Assembly: GCA_039714315.1 (NCBI GenBank)
Contig: JBDLJM010000009.1
Coordinates: 1-41,410 of the forward strand
Direction of reading: 5' to 3'
Length of the DNA: 41,410 nucleotides
DNA from: Bacteroidota bacterium
GTDB lineage: Bacteria; Bacteroidota; Bacteroidia; Flavobacteriales; JADGDT01
Below the pieces are notes generated by a model. It searched no databases, was not told the origin of the DNA, and saw nothing but the letters and a program-made list of their open reading frames with translations. This document shows positions 33,031 through 40,122 of this stretch, piece by piece. The position numbers were made by a program, and so were the translations under genes. Position 1 is the first letter of the stretch. Every line of letters begins with the position of its first letter.

Positions 33031-33437
33031 TAGAGTTTAATTATGAAATGGATTTTGAGTTGGAAGACGAAGTTTCTACTCAGAAATGGATATCTGATTG
33101 TATCGAAAATTTCGAAAAAGAGGAGGGGGAGATACAATATATTTTTTGCGATGATAAGTATCTGCATAAGATAAATGTTGAATTTTTGGATCACGATACT
33201 TTAACAGATATTATAAGTTTTGACTACACTATGGGTGACTTGATTTCCGGTGATATTTTTATTAGTATCGAGAGAGTGATCGAGAACGCCAAAGATTTGA
33301 ATATTGACTTTAAAGATGAGTTAGACAGAGTTGTCATACATGGGATATTGCATTATATCGGGTTTAAAGACAAGACAGAGAATGATAAAAAGGTAATGCG
33401 CTCTAAAGAAGATTATTGTTTATCTTTGCGCGCTTAA
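33027..33437 (+). CDS. ybeY: Endoribonuclease YbeY (16S rRNA maturation)
   Basis: A 136-residue UPF0054 protein with the metal site HGILHYIGFKDK (His105, His109, third ligand position Asp115 rather than the third His of E. coli YbeY). It also has the upstream DTLTDIISFDY block and the Arg101 just before the site. YbeY takes part in 16S rRNA 3'-end processing and ribosome quality control. It overlaps DUF4175 by four bases (ATGA). Its last codons contain the likely mnmG promoter. The Asp in the HxxxHxxxxxD/H motif appears normal for flavobacterial members as I recall them. Confidence 0.93.
   Translation: MIEFNYEMDFELEDEVSTQKWISDCIENFEKEEGEIQYIFCDDKYLHKINVEFLDHDTLTDIISFDYTMGDLISGDIFISIERVIENAKDLNIDFKDELDRVVIHGILHYIGFKDKTENDKKVMRSKEDYCLSLRA
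33421..33428 (+). promoter_or_regulatory. Candidate -7 element (TATCTTTG) for mnmG inside ybeY
   Basis: TATCTTTG matches TAnnTTTG and lies in the last codons of ybeY, giving mnmG a leader of about 115 nt that contains two parS-like sites. It could allow mnmG expression independent of DUF4175-ybeY. No -33 TTTG at proper spacing. Confidence 0.45.
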
Positions 33438-33469
33438 AATACAGGATATAAGTGTTTTAAATAAAGCAT

Positions 33470-33485
33470 TGTTTCACGTGGAACT
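33470..33485. promoter_or_regulatory. parS-like site 1
   Basis: TGTTTCACGTGGAACT differs from the symmetric form TGTTYCACGTGRAACA only in the last base. The core is the ParB-binding palindrome known from B. subtilis (TGTTTCACGTGAAACA) and Pseudomonas (TGTTCCACGTGGAACA). Located between ybeY and mnmG. Confidence 0.75.
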
Positions 33486-33524
33486 TTTATCACACTGTTT
33501 CAATGTTTAGATATAAGAAATTAA

Positions 33525-33540
33525 TGTTTCACGTGGAACA
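33525..33540. promoter_or_regulatory. parS-like site 2
   Basis: TGTTTCACGTGGAACA is a full match to TGTTYCACGTGRAACA, with one half-site of each known type. Its centre is 55 bp from site 1, and it lies 13 bp before the mnmG start codon. Confidence 0.82.
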
Positions 33541-33552
33541 AGATAATTTAAG

Positions 33553-35427
33553 ATGAGTGTTTTTTCAGATATATATGATGTAATTGTTGTTGGTGGAGGT
33601 CATGCCGGAGCAGAGGCTGCTGCTGCAGCTGCTAATCTCGGATCGAAGACTTTGTTGGTTACTTTGAATCTTGAAACCATAGGACAGATGTCTTGTAATC
33701 CTGCTATGGGCGGTGTTGCAAAAGGACAAATTGTTAGAGAGATTGATGCCTTGGGTGGTTATTCCGGTATTATAACCGATCATACAATGATTCAGTTTAG
33801 GATGTTGAATACGTCTAAGGGACCTGCTATGTGGAGCCCAAGAGCACAGTCGGACAGGATAGCATTTGCCAGAAAATGGAGGTTGACCTTAGAGCATATA
33901 GATAATTTAGATTTGTTTGCCGATATGGTAACCGGTCTTTTGATTGAAGGTGATAAGGTGGTTGGTGTAAAGACACAGCTTGGAATTGAGATTAAATCAA
34001 AGTCGGTTGTGTTGACTAATGGTACTTTTTTAAATGGAATTATTCATATTGGAACAAAACAATTTGGAGGAGGTAGAGCTGGAGAAAGTGCTGCGTTTGG
34101 CATCACAGAACAATTGGTTGATTTAGGGTTTGAAGCGGGTAGAATGAAAACAGGAACACCTCCGCGTGTTGATTCCAGATCTTTGGATTTTTCTAAAATG
34201 ACAGAGCAGCCCGGTGATGATAATCCCGGTAAATTTTCGTTTACTGATACTCCCGGATTAGAGAATCAGTTGAGTTGTTTTACTACATATACAAATCCGA
34301 TTGTTCACGATACTTTACGAATTGGCTTTGAAGATTCGCCTATGTTTGCCGGAAGAATTCAGGGAGTTGGTCCCAGGTATTGTCCTTCTATAGAAGATAA
34401 GATAGATCGTTTTTCGGCTAAAGACAGACATCAGATATTTGTTGAACCTGAAGGCAGGGGAACTATTGAAATGTATGTAAATGGTTTTTCAACTTCATTG
34501 CCCGAAGATGTTCAGATGATGGCTATGAAAAGGATGGAAGGTTTTGAAAAAGTGAAGATGCTTCGTCCCGGTTATGCAATTGAATACGATTATTTTCCTC
34601 CAACGCAATTAACTAATACGCTTGAAACAAAGAATGTGAAGAATTTGTTTTTTGCAGGACAAATTAATGGAACTACCGGATATGAAGAAGCAGGTGGACA
34701 GGGATTGATTGCCGGTGTAAATGCGCATAATAAAGTTCACGATTTAGGTGAGTTTGTGTTGAGTAGGAGTGAGGCTTATATTGGAGTTTTAATTGATGAT
34801 TTGGTTACTAAGGGAACTGAAGAGCCATATCGTATGTTTACTTCGAGAGCTGAGTACAGAACTTTGTTGCGTCAGGATAATGCAGATGAGAGATTAACCC
34901 CACGCGGATTTGAAATAGGGTTGGCTACGCAAGAGCGAATGAATAAACTTGATAAAAAGAGATCTGACGTTGATAGTTTTGTTGAGTTTTTAAATAAGAC
35001 AAGTGTAAAAGCGGAGGATATTAATCCTGTGTTAGAAGCAAAAGGAACAGCTGCAGTAAAGCAGTCTGATAAGTTTATTAAGTCAGTTTCGCGACCACAA
35101 ATTGATTTGAAGGATACTTTTGAAATTCCAAAGATGAAAAAGTTTTTGGATGATAATAAGTTTGATCCGGAGGTTTTGGAACAGGTTGAAATTAAAGTAA
35201 AGTATCAGGGTTATATCGATAAGGAAAAACTTAATGCCGACAAATTAAATCGTCTTGAGAACATTAAGATACCGCATAATTTTGATTACGATAAATTGAA
35301 GTCATTGTCTTTTGAGGCGCGCCAAAAATTGAACAAGATTAGACCTAAGACTATATCTCAGGCCTCCAGGATATCCGGTGTTTCTCCGTCTGATATTTCT
35401 GTTTTATTGGTTTATATGGGAAGGTAA
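33553..35427 (+). CDS. mnmG: tRNA uridine-5-carboxymethylaminomethyl modification enzyme (FAD-dependent)
   Basis: A 624-residue flavoenzyme of normal length. The FAD-binding GGGHAGAEAA motif lies at 14-22, CNPAMGG (Cys48) and the second conserved cysteine in PRYCPSIE (Cys277) match the catalytic pair of E. coli MnmG, and FFAGQINGTTGYEEAGGQG and RTLLRQDNADERLTPRG close the family pattern. With MnmE it installs cmnm5U34 in tRNA wobble positions. Start ATG at 33553 is preceded closely by parS-like site 2. The gene is bracketed by three parS-like sites, as gidA often is near replication origins. mnmE is not in the window. Confidence 0.98.
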   Translation: MSVFSDIYDVIVVGGGHAGAEAAAAAANLGSKTLLVTLNLETIGQMSCNPAMGGVAKGQIVREIDALGGYSGIITDHTMIQFRMLNTSKGPAMWSPRAQSDRIAFARKWRLTLEHIDNLDLFADMVTGLLIEGDKVVGVKTQLGIEIKSKSVVLTNGTFLNGIIHIGTKQFGGGRAGESAAFGITEQLVDLGFEAGRMKTGTPPRVDSRSLDFSKMTEQPGDDNPGKFSFTDTPGLENQLSCFTTYTNPIVHDTLRIGFEDSPMFAGRIQGVGPRYCPSIEDKIDRFSAKDRHQIFVEPEGRGTIEMYVNGFSTSLPEDVQMMAMKRMEGFEKVKMLRPGYAIEYDYFPPTQLTNTLETKNVKNLFFAGQINGTTGYEEAGGQGLIAGVNAHNKVHDLGEFVLSRSEAYIGVLIDDLVTKGTEEPYRMFTSRAEYRTLLRQDNADERLTPRGFEIGLATQERMNKLDKKRSDVDSFVEFLNKTSVKAEDINPVLEAKGTAAVKQSDKFIKSVSRPQIDLKDTFEIPKMKKFLDDNKFDPEVLEQVEIKVKYQGYIDKEKLNADKLNRLENIKIPHNFDYDKLKSLSFEARQKLNKIRPKTISQASRISGVSPSDISVLLVYMGR

Positions 35428-35660
35428 CTTCGGCTCCGCTCAGTCACCGTTTGTTCGACTCAGTCATTGTTAGTTTAGTTGTCGGTTCTCTTTTTGATGC
35501 CAGCAGCTTCGCCCTGTTGTATATTTTACTGTTGGTTTATACGGTTTTAGAGAGTTTGCTGAAGTTGAAGTTTCACGTGGAACAATGAAATAATAATAAA
35601 GCCAGCAACCAGTCCTTCGACAAATTCAGGAATCGGAGGAAATAAATTTTATACCAGAAT
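35428..35660. repeat. Repeat-rich gap after mnmG (REP-like fragments)
   Basis: Immediately after the TAA comes CTTCGGCTCCGCTCAG (35428-35443), then TTCGACTCAGTCA (35453-35465) and, near the end, CCAGCAACCAGTCCTTCGAC running to AAATTCAGGA (35603-35632). The last two resemble dispersed TTCGAC..CTCAG words, and CCAGCAACCAGT is the reverse complement of the ACTGGTTGCTxG style seen at 15125-15147. No gene is visible in this 233-bp gap, which also holds parS-like site 3. Confidence 0.5.
35569..35584. promoter_or_regulatory. parS-like site 3
   Basis: AGTTTCACGTGGAACA matches TGTTYCACGTGRAACA except for the first base. It lies 141 bp after the mnmG stop codon, outside any gene and amid REP-like fragments, so it is not explained by coding or leader function. 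Confidence 0.75.
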
Positions 35661-36230
35661 ATGAAATTAGTATCAGATAAAGAATTCAAGAAAAAGATAT
35701 TTACTAAAGACGAATTAAAAAATGTAGAGTTTGATTCCTGTAGTTTTTATAATTGTGATTTTTCGGAGCAGAACTTTTATAATACAGAGTTCGTAGAATG
35801 TGTTTTTGATGAATGTAATTTTTCTTCGGTTGTGATTTCTGAGGTGGCCTTTAAGGATGTTGAATTTAAAAATTCGAAATTGATAGGAGTTGATTTTAGT
35901 ACTTGTAATAATTTCATGTTGTCCTTTTCTTTTCAAAATTGCATTTTAAATTATTCACAATTTTCCGCTTTGAAAATTAAGAATACAGTTTTTGAAGATT
36001 GTCATATTAAGGAAGTGGATTTTACGGAATGTGATTTGCAGTCATCAAAATTTAATAATTGTGATTTGGAAGGGGCAGTTTTTGTAAAAACAAATCTCGA
36101 AAAAGCCGATTTTAGGACTGCAAATAACTTCACAATTAATCCTGAAATTAATAGGATGAAAAAAGCAAAATTCTCAATTTTGGGGGCTAATTCATTATTG
36201 AGTAAGTATGGGTTGGATATTAGAAGTTAG
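35661..36230 (+). CDS. Pentapeptide-repeat protein
   Basis: A 189-residue soluble protein made almost wholly of pentapeptide repeats of the form A/C/S/T/V-[D/N/E]-[F/L/C]-x-x, e.g. CSFYNCDFSEQNFYNTEF and NCDLEGAVFVKTNLEKADF. These fold into a right-handed quadrilateral beta-helix. The length and all-repeat structure are like the Qnr/McbG class of DNA-mimic gyrase protectors, but many pentapeptide proteins have other roles and I see no loop features that prove this. It lies downstream of mnmG and the third parS-like site, in the same direction. Confidence 0.85.
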   Translation: MKLVSDKEFKKKIFTKDELKNVEFDSCSFYNCDFSEQNFYNTEFVECVFDECNFSSVVISEVAFKDVEFKNSKLIGVDFSTCNNFMLSFSFQNCILNYSQFSALKIKNTVFEDCHIKEVDFTECDLQSSKFNNCDLEGAVFVKTNLEKADFRTANNFTINPEINRMKKAKFSILGANSLLSKYGLDIRS

Positions 36231-36262
36231 AAGTGAAAAATTATAAATCATAAATCCAAAAA

Positions 36263-36442
36263 ATGCCAACAATTAGTAAAATTATAATTGCAATAGCAAT
36301 AGTTTATATAACAGCTGTATTAATAATAATCGACTTTTCTGATTTATCATGGCAAACAAACAGTGATAACTACTGGAAGCTTATAGCCGGATTTGTTTTT
36401 ATTGCAATTCAGTTTATGTACAAGAAAAAGAGAGAAGACTGA
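36263..36442 (+). CDS. 59-residue small membrane protein
   Basis: An ATG at 36263 opens 59 codons to a TGA at 36440-36442. The product begins MPTISKIIIAIAIVYITAV. It has two hydrophobic segments (about 5-23 and 38-51), a polar Asp/Ser/Trp-containing loop between, and a basic-acidic tail YKKKRED. The paired helices, positive tail and absence of another gene in this 268-bp gap support a real small protein. I recognise no family. It lies between the pentapeptide-repeat and methyltransferase genes in the same direction. Confidence 0.6.
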   Translation: MPTISKIIIAIAIVYITAVLIIIDFSDLSWQTNSDNYWKLIAGFVFIAIQFMYKKKRED

Positions 36443-36498
36443 TTTTATTCTATTTTCGTAATATCACATTTTCAGCAACCATCCAATTAAATGTTAAT

Positions 36499-37371
36499 AT
36501 GACCACATCACCTATTTCAGGAAATAATCTCAAAGATCTAATGGTTTGTAAAGATCATTTGGTGACCAAAAATGACTTTTCGCTATTGATTGATGAAGAA
36601 ACAGAACTATTGGTTACAAATCCGCAGCCTTCTCAGGATGAAATAGGGAGATATTACGAATCTGACGAATACAATTCTCATTCAGATGAAGAGCGTTCGT
36701 TTTTCGATAAGGTTTACAATTTTGTTAAATCAGTCAACCTGAAAAGTAAATATTCTATTATCGATAATAATTTCGACGGTGTAGGAGAGGTTCTGGATAT
36801 TGGATGTGGGGCAGGAGACTTTTTAAATTTTTGCAAAACAAAAGGATGGAGTGTTAGTGGTGTAGAGCCTACAAAAAAAGCCCGTGAAATTTCGGAAAAG
36901 AAACTCGGAATTAAAATCAACGGGGATTCTTCGTTGGAAAGTTTTGAAGATAATTCGTTCGATGTTGTAACAATGTGGCATGTGCTTGAACACCGTTACG
37001 ATATTATGGAAACAGTTGCTCATTTAAAAAGAATTGTAAAACCGGGTGGATTAATTATTATAGCGCTTCCTAATTACAAAAGTTACGATGCGAAATATTA
37101 TAAGCAATTTTGGGCTGCTTATGATGTGCCTCGTCACCTTTTTCATTTTTCCAGAAAAACTATTGATATTATTCTTCAAAAAAATGAATTAAAACTTTCG
37201 AAAATTTATCCTATGTGGTTCGATGCATTTTATGTTAGTTTAATTTCCGAAAAAAACAGAAGTGGTAAAATGAATCCTCTTAGAGCAATTTTCGTCGGAT
37301 TATTATCAAATTTGAAAGCAGTCTTCTCAAAAGAAGCCTCTTCGTTGATTTATCTGTCTAAAATCAATTAA
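36499..37371 (+). CDS. Class I SAM-dependent methyltransferase
   Basis: A 290-residue protein. Motif I is VLDIGCGAGDF (98-108), the ribose-binding acid is in VSGVEP (Glu123), and motif IV region is FDVVTMWHVLEH, followed by KPGGLIIIALPNY. The first 60 residues (CKDHLVTKNDFSLL.. VTNPQPSQDEIGRYYESDEYNSH) are a conserved N-terminal segment that I have seen in Bacteroidota methyltransferases next to mnmG. Substrate unknown; a small-molecule, polysaccharide or isoprenoid target are all possible. A second in-frame Met at codon 15 could be the start. Confidence 0.85.
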   Translation: MTTSPISGNNLKDLMVCKDHLVTKNDFSLLIDEETELLVTNPQPSQDEIGRYYESDEYNSHSDEERSFFDKVYNFVKSVNLKSKYSIIDNNFDGVGEVLDIGCGAGDFLNFCKTKGWSVSGVEPTKKAREISEKKLGIKINGDSSLESFEDNSFDVVTMWHVLEHRYDIMETVAHLKRIVKPGGLIIIALPNYKSYDAKYYKQFWAAYDVPRHLFHFSRKTIDIILQKNELKLSKIYPMWFDAFYVSLISEKNRSGKMNPLRAIFVGLLSNLKAVFSKEASSLIYLSKIN

Positions 37372-37672
37372 ATTTCCATTTTAAGACGATTTAAGAGTGT
37401 TTTTCTGTTATTGGCATGTACTGTGTCGAAAAATCTGTAAAACGGACAGACGAGGGATGAAAATTTAGGCTTTTTTTCCTATTTAACCACAATAACTTCC
37501 AATAATGGTGTTGTGTTTCCAATTTTTGGAATAATTATTTTATCCTTAATTTATTTCATATTTTTCATTATTTATAATAGTTCTTAATAATATGATTATC
37601 ATCATGGTTTTTAAAATATTCTAACATTTACTTTGCATTGTTTTTATTTATACTATTTAAGAATAATGTTTA
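37372..37672. other. 301-bp gap before the TonB receptor
   Basis: Mostly AT-rich. It holds a weak TTCCAA/TTGGAA dyad (37518-37532 region) and TTACTTTG at 37628-37635, one base off the -7 consensus, 37 bp before the receptor ATG. A 14-codon frame at 37417-37461 is too short to support. I find no riboswitch signature (no cobalamin-box word) and no Fur-box-like dyad that I would defend. Confidence 0.4.
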
Positions 37673-40021
37673 ATGTTTAGAAAATTACTTTTTGCTTTTT
37701 TATTTATTAGTCTATCTAATTTAGCATTTACAGAAAACACATCTATCGAAGGTCATATTTCCTCAACCGGAGAACGATTGCCATACGTATCTGTTGTTAT
37801 TAAGTCACTCAATTTAGGGGTTAGTACCGATATCGACGGCAGATACCACATGGAGGTAGAACCCGGAAATTATTCGGTTGTAGCATCTTTTATGGGCTAT
37901 AAATCATCTACAAAGAACATAGAGATAAATAAAGGTCAACATTTACATCTTGATTTTGATTTGAGACCTGATGTTTTTGGATTAGATCAGGTAGTTGTTA
38001 CTTCTACACGGAACGAAGTTTCAAGAAAGGAATCGCCTATAACAGTAAATGTATTAAGTGATAGAATATTCGAAATAACACAGGCTTCAACTATGTCGCA
38101 GGGTCTTAGTTTTACACCTGGTTTAAGAGTTGATTTGAATTGTCAGAACTGTGGTTTACCTGATGTAAAAATGAATGGTCTGGCGGGAGCTTATTCGCAG
38201 ATATTGATAGATGGCAGACCTTTGTATTCGGCTTTAAGCGGGGTTTACGGTCTGGAGCAGATTCCGGCTAATATGATAGAGCGCATTGAAGTTGTAAAAG
38301 GTGGAGGGTCGGCTTTATATGGAGCTAACGCCATTGCCGGAACGATAAATGTTATCACAAAAGATCCGATAGAAAACACTTTTTCGGTAGGAATAAACTC
38401 TTCTTTTATAGGTTTACAGACACTTGATAATAATGTGACTTTCAATTCTTCTACAGTTTCTGAAGATTATAATTCGGGTGTATCTTTCTTTGGTAATTAC
38501 AGAAACAGGGACGTGTTTGATGCAAATGACGATGGTTTTTCGGAGTTGTCGAAAATTAAATCCTATTCTTTTGGGACTAAGGCATTTTACAAACCCAATA
38601 ATCTGAGCAGATTTGGAATGGAGATACATTTTATAAACGATTTCAGACGTGGAGGAAATATGTTTGATAAAATGCCTCATCAAACCGATGTTACCGAACA
38701 AACAGCTCACGATATTTTAAGTGGTCAGCTATCGTACGAAGCTTATAACAGTAGTATGCGGGATAAATTTTCTACTTACCTGTCGTTTCAAACAACGAAG
38801 CGCGATAGTTATTACGGTAGTGGAGGGAATTCAGATGATCCTGCCGATCAGCTTTTAGCGGCAAATTATTACGGTAATTCTGATGATTTGACTTTTGCAG
38901 GTGGTATGCAATATTCGCATTCCTTCGAAAGTTCTACGCTTACCACCGGAGTGGAAGCAAAGCACAATAATGTTATAGACCGTATGCCTGGTTACAACAG
39001 AGTAATAGATCAGACGGTCGATAACTACGGAATTTATCTTCAGTATGAATTTCAACCTTTGAAAAAAACAACGGTACTACTTGGAGGACGTTACGATTAC
39101 ATGCCTATAACAGGATTGTATGATTATAATGTAATCTCTGATGTAAATAGTTTAAATATGAAAGTTTTTACTCCACGTGGATCGCTTATGTACGATATTA
39201 GTTCGAATGATCAGATAAGATTTACTTATGCGCAGGGATTCAGACCACCTCAGGCTTTCGACGAGGATTTACATATAGAAACTATTGGCGGATCAGCAAA
39301 AATTGTTAGAATCAACCCTGAATTACAAGCCGAGAAATCGACTAGTTTTACGCTTGGATACGAGAAAAACATGTATTTCGGAAGCTCAACTGTCGATTTT
39401 ACTGCCGATGCATTTTATACAAAATTAAGTAATCCTTTCATAAATGTTCCTGTTTTCGATGATACAACGCTACCCGAAAATATTGTTTTGGTTGAGAAAA
39501 GAAACGGAGACGGTGCTTCGGTAATGGGGGCTAATCTTGAATTAAATACCTATGTATCAGAAAAGATCAATTTTCAGTTAGGAGCAACTTTCCAGAAGTC
39601 GGAGTATGAAGTTGAAGAGGTTGTAATAGAGAGCGGAGACGATATTGATAACCCGATTATCGTTACTACAAAAGAGATGCTTAAATCGCCGGATGCATAT
39701 GGATATCTGACATTACAATATCTACCTACAGATAAATTTTCGGCCAATGTAACAGGTATTTATACCGGATCAATGCTTGTAGCCAATCAAACTTCATTAG
39801 AAATAAGAGAAACACCTCAGTTTATTGAACTAGGTTTAAAACTCAGCTACGATATTGTGATAAACAACAGCTTAAAAATGGAATTAAGCGGAGGTATAAA
39901 TAATATATTAAATGCCTATCAAAACGATTTCGAATCGGGAGCAAACCGTGATTCGGGATATATTTACGGTCCGTCGCAACCCCGTACAATTTACGCTGGA
40001 GTAAAGGTCGGGATGTTCTAA
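37673..40021 (+). CDS. TonB-dependent outer-membrane receptor
   Basis: A 782-residue receptor. The signal peptide (LLFAFLFISLSNLAFT) is followed by a carboxypeptidase-regulatory-like domain (about 22-100: EGHISSTGERLPYVSVVIKS, split here for description). A TonB-box-like QVVVTSTRNE and a plug follow, with DLNCQNCGLPDVKMNGL (two Cys), YSQILIDGRPLYS and ERIEVVKGGGSALYGANAIAGTINVITK. A 22-strand barrel ends in aromatic VKVGMF. The cysteine motif and GRPL block set it in a CirA/BtuB-like subgroup rather than the SusC group. No SusD partner is present. The adjacent Nramp-like transporter suggests a metal or metal-chelate substrate; that is inference. Confidence 0.92.
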   Translation: MFRKLLFAFLFISLSNLAFTENTSIEGHISSTGERLPYVSVVIKSLNLGVSTDIDGRYHMEVEPGNYSVVASFMGYKSSTKNIEINKGQHLHLDFDLRPDVFGLDQVVVTSTRNEVSRKESPITVNVLSDRIFEITQASTMSQGLSFTPGLRVDLNCQNCGLPDVKMNGLAGAYSQILIDGRPLYSALSGVYGLEQIPANMIERIEVVKGGGSALYGANAIAGTINVITKDPIENTFSVGINSSFIGLQTLDNNVTFNSSTVSEDYNSGVSFFGNYRNRDVFDANDDGFSELSKIKSYSFGTKAFYKPNNLSRFGMEIHFINDFRRGGNMFDKMPHQTDVTEQTAHDILSGQLSYEAYNSSMRDKFSTYLSFQTTKRDSYYGSGGNSDDPADQLLAANYYGNSDDLTFAGGMQYSHSFESSTLTTGVEAKHNNVIDRMPGYNRVIDQTVDNYGIYLQYEFQPLKKTTVLLGGRYDYMPITGLYDYNVISDVNSLNMKVFTPRGSLMYDISSNDQIRFTYAQGFRPPQAFDEDLHIETIGGSAKIVRINPELQAEKSTSFTLGYEKNMYFGSSTVDFTADAFYTKLSNPFINVPVFDDTTLPENIVLVEKRNGDGASVMGANLELNTYVSEKINFQLGATFQKSEYEVEEVVIESGDDIDNPIIVTTKEMLKSPDAYGYLTLQYLPTDKFSANVTGIYTGSMLVANQTSLEIRETPQFIELGLKLSYDIVINNSLKMELSGGINNILNAYQNDFESGANRDSGYIYGPSQPRTIYAGVKVGMF

Positions 40022-40043
40022 ATAGACTATACTATTTATTACG

Positions 40044-40079
40044 CAATAGCCTTTAGGATTTAATGCCTGAAGGCTATTG
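40044..40079 (+). terminator. Hairpin between the TonB receptor and the Nramp-like gene
   Basis: CAATAGCCTT (40044-40053) and AAGGCTATTG (40070-40079) form a perfect 10-bp stem with a 16-nt loop, 22 bp after the receptor stop codon. No long T-run follows, so it may be partial termination or an mRNA-stabilising structure. Confidence 0.5.
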
Positions 40080-40087
40080 TATGTAAA

Positions 40088-40117
40088 TTTACTTATCTTC
40101 GGCGACCGAAAAGTAAA
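40088..40117 (+). other. Stem-loop immediately before the Nramp-like start codon
   Basis: TTTACTT (40088-40094) pairs with AAGTAAA (40111-40117), and TTCGG (40098-40102) with CCGAA (40106-40110), with an ATC bulge. The stem ends 5 nt before the ATG. TATCTTCG (40094-40101) inside it is also one base from the -7 consensus, so it may instead be promoter DNA. Confidence 0.4.
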
Positions 40118-40122
40118 GTATA

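Noticed and set aside
21772-37395. Identical 14-mer TAAGACGATTTAAG at 21772-21785 and 37382-37395
   Set aside because: In 41 kb of AT-rich sequence a shared 14-mer of this composition is expected by chance, and the flanks do not match.
37417-37461. 14-codon leader-peptide-like frame before the TonB receptor
   Set aside because: Too short, no attenuator arrangement linked to it, and no codon bias that would suggest regulation.
12826-39183. Further CCACGTGG cores at about 12827 and 39173
   Set aside because: Both lie in coding sequence and their outer bases do not match the parS consensus.
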